Part shown: one piece after another, positions 1 through 8,391 of the stretch
Numbering within the stretch: position 1 is the stretch's first letter
Layout of the letters: each line of letters begins with the position of its first letter
Assembly (NCBI RefSeq): GCF_013201075.1
Contig: NZ_CP053708.1
Coordinates: 2,671,501-2,735,500 of the forward strand
From: Lichenicola cladoniae
Lineage (GTDB): Bacteria; Pseudomonadota; Alphaproteobacteria; Acetobacterales; Acetobacteraceae
Length of the DNA: 64,000 bases
Direction of reading: 5' to 3'
Program-made: the position numbers and the translations under genes
Notes under the pieces: generated by a model
What the model was told of the DNA's origin: nothing
The model's input: only the letters and a program-made list of their open reading frames with translations
Database searches by the model: none

Positions 1-516
1 ACCGGCCTCGACGTGGCCGGTGATCGCCGGCTGGCCCGGAACCGGATTGGGGACGGTCACCAGGTCGGGCGGACGGCCGTAGACAGGCACGGGGAAGTCG
101 GGGCTCTCGCTGAGCGAGCCGGCGAACTCGGGCTCGAAATACCCGGTGAAGTTGGCCTTGACGATGGTCTGGTCGGAAACCTCGTACGGCAGGAACCAGG
201 TCTCGAAATAATGTCGGACGACCGCATCGTCGCGGGACGGCAAGGCGCGGGCAGCGCGGCAAGCAGGCTGATAACGCCCGGCCTTTGCGGCGGCCTGCAC
301 CGCCTCGGAATCGGCCGGGTCGGACTGTCCGCCCAGCACCGTGTCCACGGGCAGCCTGCCGAGCCGCTCGCACTCGGCAAGCAGCGGCACCAACACCTCG
401 CCGACATGATCCTGCGGCCAGCCGATCAGGTCAGGGAAGGTGATGCGGCGCAGCGTCAGGGACGATGGACCGGCAGGCACGTCGCAGCCGGACAACAGCA
501 TCAGGACGCCCGCCAT
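1..516 (-). CDS. mltA: MltA-type membrane-bound lytic murein transglycosylase (3' end cut by window)
   Basis: Only the N-terminal 172 codons are in the window; the gene runs off the left edge. The minus-strand translation opens with a short hydrophobic stretch ending in a lipobox-like LLSGC (Cys 11), so the product should be an outer-membrane lipoprotein. Further on comes the MltA-family signature around GYFEPEF and VPVYGRPPDLV, the region that leads into the double-psi barrel. MltA enzymes cleave the MurNAc-GlcNAc bond of peptidoglycan with 1,6-anhydro product formation. An in-frame stop lies 13 codons upstream, so the ATG at 516 is the only good start. It lies 83 bases downstream of the Tim44-like gene on the same strand, a pairing common in alphaproteobacteria. 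Family call is firm from motifs; the catalytic Asp lies outside the window. Confidence 0.85.
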   Translation of the reverse strand, partial: MAGVLMLLSGCDVPAGPSSLTLRRITFPDLIGWPQDHVGEVLVPLLAECERLGRLPVDTVLGGQSDPADSEAVQAAAKAGRYQPACRAARALPSRDDAVVRHYFETWFLPYEVSDQTIVKANFTGYFEPEFAGSLSESPDFPVPVYGRPPDLVTVPNPVPGQPAITGHVEAG

Positions 517-599
517 GGAACTGGCGCAGCGAAGCGAGGATCTCAAGCGGGAACTACCTGGAGCTAGGGCTGATAGGGAGCCTGGATCGGCCGGATGGA

Positions 600-1292
600 C
601 TAGGCGCTACGGGCCGCCGCGAGGCGCCAGGCCGCTGCACCATCGGTCGGCCGCGGTCCGCCGATCCAACGCTCGAAGCTCCAAAGATCGGCAAGCTCGG
701 TCACCGCGTCCGCGCCGGACACCGGGATGCCGTCGCGCGCCATCAGCACGCTCACCTGGTCGGACACGAACCGCACGTCGAGGATCGCCTTCCAGATGCC
801 GTTCGCCTGCGACAGGGTGGCGTCGGCAAGCTGCGTCTGGGTGACGGCACGGATCTCGGCTCGCTGGGTCTGTCCGGCCTCCTCGCGGGCGATGATCGCG
901 GTCTCGAAGGCGCCGAACGCCTCGTTGGTGAGATTGCTGCGCAGCGTGGCGCGGTCGCCTTCGGCAAAGGCCTGGACTATGCGCCGGAATGACGCTTCCG
1001 CCTGGACCAGGAACTCGGCCGGATCGAAGCTGCGCTCGCGCTCGCGGATGCGAGCCAGGGTGACGCCGATCGGGCTGGATGGGTCGGGCAGCCTGCGATC
1101 CGCCGTCGGTGGGATCGGTTCGGCACGCGCCTCGATGATCGGGCCGGCGTTGCGCATGACCCCCGGCGGTGGCGCCGGACGCTCGAGGCCGGTGCGCTTG
1201 CCGAGGATACTGCGGAGGCGCAGGACCAGGAAGGCCGCGAACAGGCCGATGAGAACGAGATCGACCGGGAAGTTGCCCGCGAAGGAATGCAT
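600..1292 (-). CDS. Tim44/TimA-like membrane-anchored protein
   Basis: A 230-residue protein with one N-terminal membrane segment (about residues 7-25) and a proline-rich linker, followed by a Tim44-like C-terminal domain (from about residue 85, FDPAEFLVQAEASFRRIVQAF). Bacterial Tim44-like proteins resemble the soluble domain of the mitochondrial import motor subunit; in alphaproteobacteria their role is not settled. The ATG at 1292 is preferred over an upstream ATG at 1352 because the hydrophobic segment then starts directly after the initiator, and the upstream 20 residues are not membrane-like. Upstream of mltA on the same strand and divergent from the phosphatase gene. Family assignment is from sequence pattern; function is inferred only at the family level. 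Confidence 0.8.
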   Translation of the reverse strand: MHSFAGNFPVDLVLIGLFAAFLVLRLRSILGKRTGLERPAPPPGVMRNAGPIIEARAEPIPPTADRRLPDPSSPIGVTLARIRERERSFDPAEFLVQAEASFRRIVQAFAEGDRATLRSNLTNEAFGAFETAIIAREEAGQTQRAEIRAVTQTQLADATLSQANGIWKAILDVRFVSDQVSVLMARDGIPVSGADAVTELADLWSFERWIGGPRPTDGAAAWRLAAARSA

Positions 1293-1499
1293 AGGGGTCT
1301 CGATCCTCTCGAAGGCCTCGTTCACGTCGCCGGCAGATCCGGCAGGGGCCATCCCGCACTGTCACGGGACACACAAGAGATAGGCGCAGCGTGCCCCGGA
1401 GACAATCGCCCCCGACGTTCCCCGGACGTTCCCCGGCCCGGGGATTCTAGATCACGGCTTCGATTGCGGCTGCCGGGCGAGAGGCGTATCGGGAATGCG

Positions 1500-2123
1500 A
1501 TGATCCTGCTGCGACATTGTCAGAGCGAATTCAACCTCCACTTCACCCGCACGCGCTGCGATCCGGGCATCGTGGACCCGGCTCTAACGACGGATGGGCT
1601 GATCCAGGCGCAGGCGGCGGCCGATGCGCTGGCCGAGCCGCGGATCACCCGGATCATCGTGTCGCCGTATCGGCGCGCCCTGCAGACGGCGACGCCGATC
1701 GCCGAACGTCTCGGCCTACCGCTCACCATCAGCAGCCTGATCCGCGAGCGGTATGCGTTCGTCTGCGACGTGGGGTCGCCGCGCTCGGTACTGGAACGGG
1801 AATGGCCGGGGATCGATTTCTCGGGCCTGGACGAGATCTGGTGGAACGACGGCAGCAGCAGCGCTGACGGAACACCACAGCGGGAGAGCGAGGACAGCGT
1901 TATCGCCCGGGCCGCCACCTTCCGCGCACAGATGGCGAGCATGCCGGACTGGCAGAACGCGCTGGTGGTGTCGCACTGGGGTTTCCTGCTGGCGCTGAGC
2001 GGCCGCAGCATCGAGAACGGACGCTGGCTGCGGATCGACCCGACCGAGCAGCTGGAAGGGCCGATAGTCTGGCGGCACGACCAGAAGCCGAGCGACCAGA
2101 AGCCGGACGCAAACCCCGCCTAG
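1500..2123 (+). CDS. Histidine phosphatase superfamily protein (phosphoglycerate mutase-like)
   Basis: A 207-residue cytosolic protein of the histidine phosphatase fold. The N-terminal LLRHCQSE motif places the phospho-accepting His at residue 6, and a second His appears in VVSHWGFLL, the usual C-terminal catalytic His. The central SPYRRALQTATPI matches the family's conserved Arg-containing loop. Members remove phosphate from small metabolites or phosphoproteins. Odd point: the usual RHG motif is RHC here, Cys for Gly. The ATG at 1500 was chosen because it begins directly before the motif, as is normal; a longer upstream extension in frame shows no family sequence. It stands alone, divergent from the Tim44-like gene and just upstream of secB. 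The substrate cannot be read from sequence. Confidence 0.85.
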   Translation: MILLRHCQSEFNLHFTRTRCDPGIVDPALTTDGLIQAQAAADALAEPRITRIIVSPYRRALQTATPIAERLGLPLTISSLIRERYAFVCDVGSPRSVLEREWPGIDFSGLDEIWWNDGSSSADGTPQRESEDSVIARAATFRAQMASMPDWQNALVVSHWGFLLALSGRSIENGRWLRIDPTEQLEGPIVWRHDQKPSDQKPDANPA

Positions 2124-2205
2124 CTTCTCGGCCCAGATCCGACGCCGCGCTCCTGGCGCGCGTCAGCCGGGCGTGCTAGCGGCGCACCGAACCAGGAGAC
2201 ATGCC

Positions 2206-2748
2206 ATGTCCGACACCATTTCCGCCCCGCCATCCGGTCAAGCATCGGGTCCGCCGGCACTGCCGATGACCATGAACCTGCAATACACCAAGGACCTGTC
2301 GTTCGAGGTGCCGGCCGGCGCCGAGATCTTCGCGACACTGCGCGCGAACCCGCAGATCTCGGTCAACATCGACGTGCAGGCGAACCGGCTCCAGCAGGAG
2401 CAGAACGTGTTCGAGATCATCCTGTCGATCAAGGCGGAGGCCACCGAGCCCGCCGCCGAGGGTTCCAGCGCCGCAGCCGCATCCAGTGGCCGCACCGTGT
2501 TCATCGTCGAGCTCGCCTACGCCGCGATCGTGACGCTGGGCGACACGCCGGAGAACATGTTCGAGCCGCTGCTGCTGGTCGAAGTGCCGCGCCTGATCTT
2601 CCCCTACGCGCGCAACATCGTCAGCGAAGTGACGCGCGACGGCGGCTTCCCGCCGGTCGTGCTGCAGCCGATCGACTTCGTGGCGCTGTGGCAGGCCAAG
2701 CGGGCGCAGGCCCCAAATGCGATCGGCGAGACCGCCGGCAACGCATGA
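2206..2748 (+). CDS. secB: Protein-export chaperone SecB
   Basis: A 180-residue SecB. The core starts near residue 20 (MNLQYTKDLSFEVP) and includes VFEIILSIKAEA, VELAYAAIVTL and the VPRLIFPYAR-GGFPPVVLQPIDF block typical of the family. SecB is a homotetrameric cytosolic chaperone that keeps preproteins unfolded and hands them to SecA. N-terminal and C-terminal tails rich in Ala, Ser and Pro, and an Ala/Ser insertion near residue 90, make it a little longer than the E. coli protein (155 residues). The start at 2206 has AGGAG at 2194-2198 with seven bases spacing; an ATG at 2201 is out of frame. Convergent with hemD, with a hairpin between the two stops. Confidence 0.93.
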   Translation: MSDTISAPPSGQASGPPALPMTMNLQYTKDLSFEVPAGAEIFATLRANPQISVNIDVQANRLQQEQNVFEIILSIKAEATEPAAEGSSAAAASSGRTVFIVELAYAAIVTLGDTPENMFEPLLLVEVPRLIFPYARNIVSEVTRDGGFPPVVLQPIDFVALWQAKRAQAPNAIGETAGNA

Positions 2749-2755
2749 CGTGACG

Positions 2756-2786
2756 ACTGGGTCAGCGCTGACGGCGTTGACCCAGT
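2756..2786. terminator. Hairpin between convergent secB and hemD
   Basis: Perfect 9-bp arms (2756-2764 and 2778-2786, ACTGGGTCA and its complement) with a 13-base loop, overlapping the hemD stop and lying 7 bases past the secB stop. Neither side is followed by a clear T run, so it could be a bidirectional terminator or simply an mRNA 3' end stabiliser. Confidence 0.45.
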
Positions 2787-3496
2787 AGAGACAGTATCGA
2801 GGCGGCGGTCGGTGTCGCCGCCGTCTCGACGCACTGCCAGCCGAGGTTCCGCAACGGGGCCGCAGCGGCCGGACTGATCGCCAGGGCGCGTGTTCCACCC
2901 AGGTCGGGCAGCAGTGCCGACGGAAGCACCCTGGCAAAGACGGTTGCCGTCTCCGCGGAAAAGAACAGCGTCGCTGTAAGGCTCTGAGCCCGTACGGCTT
3001 CGATCGCCGCAGGCGGCAGTGCATCGACCGGCTCGGCCACATAGACGCAATGCCTGATGACCTCGAACCCGGCGCCGGTCAGCACCCGGGCGAGCGTGAT
3101 CCCCTGCCCTTGTCCGCATGCCAGCAGCAAGGGCCCGTCCTGTGGCCGGAGCAGGTGGACCACCAGCGACGCCAACGCGGGTGCATCTCCGGACGCACTT
3201 TCGACGATCCCGAATCCGCTTTCGCGAGCCCGCCGCGCGGTGGCATCGCCGACGGCGAGCACCCTCCGACCGAGCAGCGCCGGACAGAGGGCTACCAACG
3301 GGTCCACCGCCTGGCCGCTGGTCAGCAGGACGGCCTGGATCCCCGCGGCCATCGCCGGAGCAAGCAGTGGCCGAAGCGGACGCAGCGCCAGCAGCGGCGA
3401 CGGGATCGCGGTGAAGCCGGCAGCCTCGACGGCCCGCATGGTTTCGGTCAGGCCCGGTTCAGGCCGGGTGACCAGCACTCCGCGTGGTTCGGTCAC
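2762..3496 (-). CDS. hemD: Uroporphyrinogen-III synthase
   Basis: A 244-residue protein with the HemD two-lobe pattern: VLVTRPEPGLTETMRAVEAAG at the N-terminus, a GRRVLAVGDATARRARE segment in lobe one, and LFFSAETATVFARVLP followed by ALAISPAAAAPLRNLGW in lobe two. It cyclises hydroxymethylbilane to uroporphyrinogen III in haem synthesis. It begins with GTG at 3496, 14 bases after the hemC stop, and follows hemC in the same operon. The same frame stays open across all of hemC, but that upstream part is an antisense-free shadow of hemC in another frame and not an extension. Sequence identity in HemD is usually low, so the operon position adds weight to the call. Confidence 0.88.
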   Translation of the reverse strand: MTEPRGVLVTRPEPGLTETMRAVEAAGFTAIPSPLLALRPLRPLLAPAMAAGIQAVLLTSGQAVDPLVALCPALLGRRVLAVGDATARRARESGFGIVESASGDAPALASLVVHLLRPQDGPLLLACGQGQGITLARVLTGAGFEVIRHCVYVAEPVDALPPAAIEAVRAQSLTATLFFSAETATVFARVLPSALLPDLGGTRALAISPAAAAPLRNLGWQCVETAATPTAASILSLLGQRRQR

Positions 3497-3510
3497 GTGG
3501 ACCGGCCGGT

Positions 3511-4683
3511 TCAGGCAAACAGGTCGGACGGGCTGTCCGCGCGCAGGCTTGCCCCGAGTTCGCGCCCGATGCGCTCGGCATCCGCGGGCGCGCCGCCGAT
3601 GTTGCGCCTGAGCAGGAAGGAGCCGTCCGCCCTGGCCACCAGGCCGGTCAACTCGAGCTGCGGCGGACCGCCGGCGACCAGCGGGATCAGCCGCGCATAG
3701 CCGCCGATCGGGGTCTGGCAGGAGCCGTCGAGCTCTGCCAGCAGCGCGCGTTCGGCGGTCGAGACGGCGCGGGCCTCGTAATCCTCGATCGCGCCCAACA
3801 GCTCGCGCAGCTCGATGTCGTTCTCGCGCACCGTGACGCCGACGATGCCCTGGCCGGCAGACGGCACCATAACCGAAGGGTCGAGGATCAGGTCGGCGCG
3901 ATCCTCCATGCCGAGCCGCTTCAGCCCGGCCATTGCCAGCAGGCTGGCATCGCACAGGCGCTGGGACAGCTTGTCCAGCCTTGTCTGCACATTCCCGCGC
4001 AGCATCACGATTTTCAGATCGGGCCGGGCGTGCAGCAGCTGCGCCTGCCGGCGAACCGAGGAGGTGCCGATCACCGCACCGTGGACCAGCGCGGTAAGCG
4101 GCGCCTCCGGGTCCGGGATCGGGGTGTCCGGGCGAAGCACCAGCACGTCGCGGGCATCCTCGCGCTTCAGGGTGCAGGCCAGCACCAGGCCAGGCGGCAT
4201 CGCGGTCTCGAGGTCCTTGAGGCTGTGCACGGCGAAGTCTATCCGCCCGTCCAGCAGCGCCTCGTGGATCTCCTTGGCGAACAGGCCTTTGCCGCCGATC
4301 TCGGCGAGCAGGCGGTTCTGAACCATGTCGCCGGTGGTGTTGATCGCGTGTTCCTGGAACGCGCCCATGTCGCGCAGCACCGGGCAAAACCTGGTCAGCA
4401 TGGTCAGGAAGGCGCGGGTCTGCACCAGGGCCAGCGGCGATCCGCGCGTGCCGACCCGGAGTGGCAACATGCGACGATGCGGGACCACGCTGGTGCCCTG
4501 CCGGGCCAGGGCGGCGCGTGCGGCTTCCTGCATCGCTGCCGAAGGCGCGTCTGGGTGTATCGCCGACGGCGCGTGTTGCGTTGGCGATGCCACTGGCGTG
4601 CGCTCCTGCGAGCCCCCGGAGGGCACGGGCTTGGAGGGAGACGGGCCGTTCGCGGGATCGGGCTGTGCGGGGAGCATCGGCAT
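3511..4683 (-). CDS. hemC: Hydroxymethylbilane synthase (porphobilinogen deaminase)
   Basis: Joins four porphobilinogen units into hydroxymethylbilane, the substrate of HemD next door. The conserved core runs from MLPLRVGTRGSPLAL (residue 72 of this reading) to the end, about 319 residues, the usual family length. Landmarks are NRLLAEIGGKGLFAKEI, FAVHSLKDLE, GTSSVRRQAQL and the cofactor-binding Cys in DGSCQTPIGG (Cys 322). The first 71 residues form a Pro/Ser/Ala-rich extension. Starts at 4533 or 4470 are possible: only 36 bases separate the start at 4683 from tsaD, little room for two divergent promoters. The extension keeps about 79 % GC at third positions, so it may still be translated. 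Start uncertain, identity firm. Confidence 0.92.
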   Translation of the reverse strand: MPMLPAQPDPANGPSPSKPVPSGGSQERTPVASPTQHAPSAIHPDAPSAAMQEAARAALARQGTSVVPHRRMLPLRVGTRGSPLALVQTRAFLTMLTRFCPVLRDMGAFQEHAINTTGDMVQNRLLAEIGGKGLFAKEIHEALLDGRIDFAVHSLKDLETAMPPGLVLACTLKREDARDVLVLRPDTPIPDPEAPLTALVHGAVIGTSSVRRQAQLLHARPDLKIVMLRGNVQTRLDKLSQRLCDASLLAMAGLKRLGMEDRADLILDPSVMVPSAGQGIVGVTVRENDIELRELLGAIEDYEARAVSTAERALLAELDGSCQTPIGGYARLIPLVAGGPPQLELTGLVARADGSFLLRRNIGGAPADAERIGRELGASLRADSPSDLFA

Positions 4684-4719
4684 GTCCTATTACCGGCACA
4701 GCTTAATGGAAAGACGTGG

Positions 4720-5820
4720 ATGGGCCGATCGAGGGCGGACGTGACCTGGGACGGCCGGCCGGTGCTGGCAATCGAGTCGTCGTGCGACGAAACCGCGGTG
4801 GCGATTCTCGACGCATCCGGGGCGGTACTGGGCGAACGGGTGCTGAGCCAGCAGGACCATTTGCCGTTCGGTGGCGTGGTGCCGGAGATCGCGGCGCGGG
4901 CCCATCTGGCGCATCTGCCCGGATTGGTGCGGACCGTGCTTGACGATGCCGGACTGGCGGTGGCCGGACTGGGCGCAGTGGCGGCGACCTGCGGTCCGGG
5001 ACTGATCGGCGGGCTGCTGGTGGGCAGCGGGCTCGGGCGCGGCATGGCGCTGTCGCTGGAAGTTCCGTTCGTGGCGGTGAACCATCTGGAAGCGCATGCG
5101 CTGACCGCGCGACTGCCCGGCCTGACTGCGGACGGGGCGCCGTTCCCCTATCTGCTGCTGCTGGTGTCCGGCGGGCATTGCCAATGTATCGCGGTCGAAG
5201 GGTTCGGCCGGTATCGCCGGCTGGGCGGCACCATCGACGATGCGGCAGGCGAGGCCTTCGACAAGGTGGCCAAGATGCTCGGCCTCGGCTGGCCCGGCGG
5301 GCCGGCGCTGGAACGGCTGGCGCGGGACGGTGATCCGAAGGCGCATCGGCTGCCGCGCCCGTTGATCGGGCGTGCCGGCTGCGACTTCAGCTTCAGCGGC
5401 CTCAAGACCGCGGTGGCACAGCGGCTGGCCGCCTTGCCGGCACCGCTCTCGGCCGGCGATGCGGCGGATGTCGCGGCGTCGTTCCAGGCGGCGGTGGCGG
5501 ATGTGGTGGCGGATCGGGTCGGGCATGCGCTGGCAGTGATGCCGGCGGCACGGCTGCTGGTGGTGGCCGGCGGAGTGGCGGCCAACGGGGCGCTGCGGGA
5601 CCGGCTGACCACGCTGGCGGCCGCACGCGGGATCGGGTTCGCGGCGCCGCCGCTGCGCCTGTGTACCGACAACGCGGTCATGGTGGGCTGGGCGGCGATC
5701 GAGACGCTGCGAGCGGCGGCGGCGGCGGGCATCGCGCCGGACGAGCTGTCGGTGCCCGCACGGCCGCGCTGGCCGCTCGAGGAAATGGCGACACGGTTTG
5801 CGGTGGGGGTGCAGGCGTGA
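4720..5820 (+). CDS. tsaD: tRNA N6-adenosine threonylcarbamoyltransferase TsaD
   Basis: Transfers the threonylcarbamoyl group to A37 of ANN-decoding tRNAs, working with TsaB and TsaE. The 366-residue sequence opens with VLAIESSCDETAVAIL and has the metal-binding HLEAH motif, LLLLVSGGHCQ, GGTIDDAAGEAFDKVAK and the FSFSGLKTAV stretch, then VAGGVAANGALR and LCTDNAVMVGWAA near the end; all are TsaD hallmarks. Two starts fit: ATG 4720 (GGAAAG six bases upstream) and GTG 4741 (GAGGG five bases upstream); the shorter one is closer to typical N-termini. First gene of a three-gene operon with overlapping stops and starts, and divergent from hemC. Confidence 0.94.
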   Translation: MGRSRADVTWDGRPVLAIESSCDETAVAILDASGAVLGERVLSQQDHLPFGGVVPEIAARAHLAHLPGLVRTVLDDAGLAVAGLGAVAATCGPGLIGGLLVGSGLGRGMALSLEVPFVAVNHLEAHALTARLPGLTADGAPFPYLLLLVSGGHCQCIAVEGFGRYRRLGGTIDDAAGEAFDKVAKMLGLGWPGGPALERLARDGDPKAHRLPRPLIGRAGCDFSFSGLKTAVAQRLAALPAPLSAGDAADVAASFQAAVADVVADRVGHALAVMPAARLLVVAGGVAANGALRDRLTTLAAARGIGFAAPPLRLCTDNAVMVGWAAIETLRAAAAAGIAPDELSVPARPRWPLEEMATRFAVGVQA

Positions 5821-6656
5821 ATTATCGCCACGCCTTCCATGCCGGCAACTTCGCCGACTGCATGAAGCACGCGCTGCTGGTTTGGCTGTTGCGCGCGCTG
5901 CAGCGCAAGGAGACGCCGATCGTCGTGCTGGATACCCATGCCGGGACCGGGCTCTACGATCTCTCATCCGAGCAGGCGCAGCGCACCGGCGAGTGGCGCG
6001 AAGGGATCGGCCAGCTTCTGGAACAACCCGCCTCCCCGGCCCTGATCGATTACATGGCGCTGGTGCGCCAGCTCGGTGGGCCAGCCTTCTATCCGGGATC
6101 GCCGCTGCTGGTGCGCGAGCTGCTGCGGCCGCAGGACCGGCTGATCGCCTGCGAGCTGCATGAGGAGGACCAGTTGGCCCTGCGCTCGCTGCTTGGCCGC
6201 GAGACACGCGCGGCGGTGCATCGTCGCGACGGCTACCAGGCGATCCAGGCGCTGCTGCCGCCGGACGGGATCCGGCGCGGACTGACCCTGATCGATCCGC
6301 CATTCGAGGAGCCGGACGAGTTCGGCAGGCTGACGGCGGGGATCATGACGGCGCGACGCCGGTTCGGCACCGGGGTGATCGCCGCCTGGTATCCGATCAA
6401 GCATCGGGCGCCGGTGCGGGCGTTCCATGACCAACTCGCGGATGCCGGGGTGACCGACGTGGTGACCGCGGAGCTGCTGCTGCGGCCCCCACTCGACCCC
6501 ACCCGGCTCAACGGGTGCGGCCTGCTGGTCGTGTCGCCGCCATTCGGCTTCGAGGCGGCGGCCGGGGCGATCCTGTCGGCGATCGACTCGACGATTGGGG
6601 TCGGCCAAGCCACCAGCTCGGTGCGCCGGCTGACGGCGGAGCGGGCAGGCGCTTGA
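5817..6656 (+). CDS. rlmJ: 23S rRNA (adenine2030-N6)-methyltransferase RlmJ
   Basis: A 279-residue protein matching the RlmJ (YhiR) family in length and sequence: MNYRHAFHAGNFADCMKHALL-like start, VLDTHAGTGLYDL as the SAM-binding loop, and LIDPPFEEP as the catalytic D/N-PP-F/Y motif of N6-adenine methyltransferases. It methylates A2030 of 23S rRNA. The start is GTG at 5817, overlapping the tsaD stop as GTGA, so translation is probably coupled. Its own stop overlaps the gpsA start in turn. Motifs and length are clear, and the alternative of a general DNA methyltransferase is unlikely given the characteristic N-terminus. Confidence 0.92.
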   Translation: MNYRHAFHAGNFADCMKHALLVWLLRALQRKETPIVVLDTHAGTGLYDLSSEQAQRTGEWREGIGQLLEQPASPALIDYMALVRQLGGPAFYPGSPLLVRELLRPQDRLIACELHEEDQLALRSLLGRETRAAVHRRDGYQAIQALLPPDGIRRGLTLIDPPFEEPDEFGRLTAGIMTARRRFGTGVIAAWYPIKHRAPVRAFHDQLADAGVTDVVTAELLLRPPLDPTRLNGCGLLVVSPPFGFEAAAGAILSAIDSTIGVGQATSSVRRLTAERAGA

Positions 6657-7612
6657 CCCCTCGGATCGCGGTCATCGGCGCGGGTGCCTGGGGCACGGCG
6701 CTGGCGTTGCAGGCGGCGCGGGCGGGAGCAACGGTCAGCCTGTGGGCACGCGATCCGGGGGCGCTGCAGCCGGACGGGTGCATGCGGCGGCTGCCGGGGC
6801 TCATGCTGCCGCACAAGATAGAGGTGACCGGGACATTGCCGACCCGGGCGGACCTGGTGCTGCTGGCGGTGCCGATGCAGCAGCTTCGCCGGATCGCCGG
6901 CCAGTTGACGCTGGAAGCGCCATTGATCGCCTGCTGCAAGGGCGTCGAGAGCGGGACCCTGTGCCTGCCCGGCGAAGTGCTGGCGGACCTGCACCCGGGG
7001 CTGCCGCGCGGGATGCTGTCCGGACCAAATTTCGCCGGCGAAGTGGCGCGCGCCCTGCCCGCGGCCTCCGTCCTGGCCTGCTCCGATGCGGCCCTGGCCG
7101 GACGGCTGGCCCGGATGTTGGCAACAGCATCGTTCCGCGTCTATGCCGGCGACGATCCGGTCGGGGTGGAGGCCGGTGGGGCCGCCAAGAACGTCATCGC
7201 GATCGCGGCCGGCGCGGCGATGGGTTCGGGTGCGGGCGAGAACGCGCGCGCGGCACTCATCACCAGGGGCATCGCCGAGCTGGGGCGGCTGATCGCGGCA
7301 CTCGGCGGCAAGCCGGCGACGGCGGCGGGGCTGTCGGGCGTGGGCGACCTCGTGCTGACCTGCACCGGGCCGGGATCGCGGAACTATAGCCTGGGCGTGG
7401 CGCTCGGCGAGGGTATCGTGCTGCAGGACATACTGGCCGGTCGCTCGACGGTGGCCGAGGGCGTGGAAACCGCGCCGGCCCTGGCCGCGCGGGCGGCGTC
7501 GATGGGGGTGTCGGTGCCGATCATCGAGGCGGTCGCGGCATTGCTGACCGGGCGGATCGGGCTCGCCGAGGCACGCGAGCGGTTGCTGGCGAGACCGCTC
7601 GGCATCGAGTAG
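6653..7612 (+). CDS. gpsA: NAD(P)H-dependent glycerol-3-phosphate dehydrogenase
   Basis: Reduces dihydroxyacetone phosphate to sn-glycerol 3-phosphate for phospholipid synthesis. The 319-residue protein has the Rossmann motif GAGAWGTALA (residues 9-18), LACCKG-type loop, LSGPNFAGEVA, and the catalytic Lys in GGAAKNVIAIAAG, then GLSGVGDLVLTCTGPGSRNY. The start is read as TTG at 6653, which overlaps the rlmJ stop as TTGA and places the Rossmann loop at the normal distance; the in-frame ATG candidates lie far upstream inside rlmJ. Third gene of the tsaD-rlmJ-gpsA run. Stops nine bases from the convergent GST-like gene. Confidence 0.93.
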   Translation: MTPRIAVIGAGAWGTALALQAARAGATVSLWARDPGALQPDGCMRRLPGLMLPHKIEVTGTLPTRADLVLLAVPMQQLRRIAGQLTLEAPLIACCKGVESGTLCLPGEVLADLHPGLPRGMLSGPNFAGEVARALPAASVLACSDAALAGRLARMLATASFRVYAGDDPVGVEAGGAAKNVIAIAAGAAMGSGAGENARAALITRGIAELGRLIAALGGKPATAAGLSGVGDLVLTCTGPGSRNYSLGVALGEGIVLQDILAGRSTVAEGVETAPALAARAASMGVSVPIIEAVAALLTGRIGLAEARERLLARPLGIE

Positions 7613-7621
7613 CGCCGATGG

Positions 7622-8290
7622 CTAGCGGAAGCTGAAGGTCAGAGGCCCTCCCTTGTCGATGGTGCGGGCCCAGGCCGGGCGCGCTTCGAGGCGGGTCAGC
7701 CAGGCGGTCAGGTGCGGACGATCCGCCAGCCTTCCGGTTTTGCGCAGGGCCTGAACCGCGAAGCTCATGATGATGTCGGCACCGGAGAAGTCGTTGCCGC
7801 CGCACCACGGGCGGCTCGACAGCTCGTTCTCCAGGAAGCCGAGATGGGTGGCCAGTTGCGGGCCGAGGAACTGCGTGCCGAGACCATGCGAGATCAGGGT
7901 GGCGACCGGGCGGAGCGGGAACGGTATCTGCTTCGGCAGTCTGGCGAACACCAGCGACAGCAGCATCAGCGGCGCCAGCGACCCCTCCGCGTAATGCAGG
8001 TAGTAGCCGTAGAGCAGCCGGTCGGCCGTGCCGGCTTCGGGCCGCAGCCGGCCGCCGTGGCGCTCGATCAGGGTATCGATGATGTGGCCGGTCTCGGCGA
8101 GAACCTCGTCGCCATCGGTAACGACGGGGGATTTGCCGAGCGGGTGTATGGCCTTCAGGGAAGCGGGTGCCAGCATGGTCTTCGGGTCGCGGCTGTAGTT
8201 CCGGATCTCGTAGGGAACGCCCAGTTCCTCCAGCAGGAAGATGACGCGGTGCGAGCGGCTCTCGTTCAGATGATGGACCGTCAGTGTCAA
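7622..8290 (-). CDS. Glutathione S-transferase family protein
   Basis: A 222-residue GST. The N-terminal thioredoxin-like domain starts at once (LTLTVHHLNESRSHRVIFLLEELGVPYE), with the cis-Pro region in HPLGKSPVV and the glutathione gamma-Glu binding DGDEVLAETGHII. The C-terminal helical domain follows from about residue 85 and ends in the FSGADIIMSFAVQAL motif. Such proteins conjugate glutathione or act as peroxidases; the substrate is not evident. TTG at 8290 with GGGAG eight bases upstream gives the canonical length. A GTG at 8338 would add 16 residues that do not look like the family. Monocistronic, convergent with gpsA. Confidence 0.85.
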   Translation of the reverse strand: MTLTVHHLNESRSHRVIFLLEELGVPYEIRNYSRDPKTMLAPASLKAIHPLGKSPVVTDGDEVLAETGHIIDTLIERHGGRLRPEAGTADRLLYGYYLHYAEGSLAPLMLLSLVFARLPKQIPFPLRPVATLISHGLGTQFLGPQLATHLGFLENELSSRPWCGGNDFSGADIIMSFAVQALRKTGRLADRPHLTAWLTRLEARPAWARTIDKGGPLTFSFR

Positions 8291-8391
8291 GGCGCGGGCT
8301 CCCTGCTTGAAGCGAATGACGTCGACGATTGTTAACACTTCAAGTGTTTCCTGGCACCGGCTGACAGCATCGTTCCGGAGCAGGAAGGCCC

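Noticed and set aside
2762-4699. One 645-codon minus-strand frame covering hemC and hemD
   Set aside because: Only the last 244 codons (hemD) look like protein; the rest is Arg/Pro/Ala-rich out-of-frame reading of hemC.
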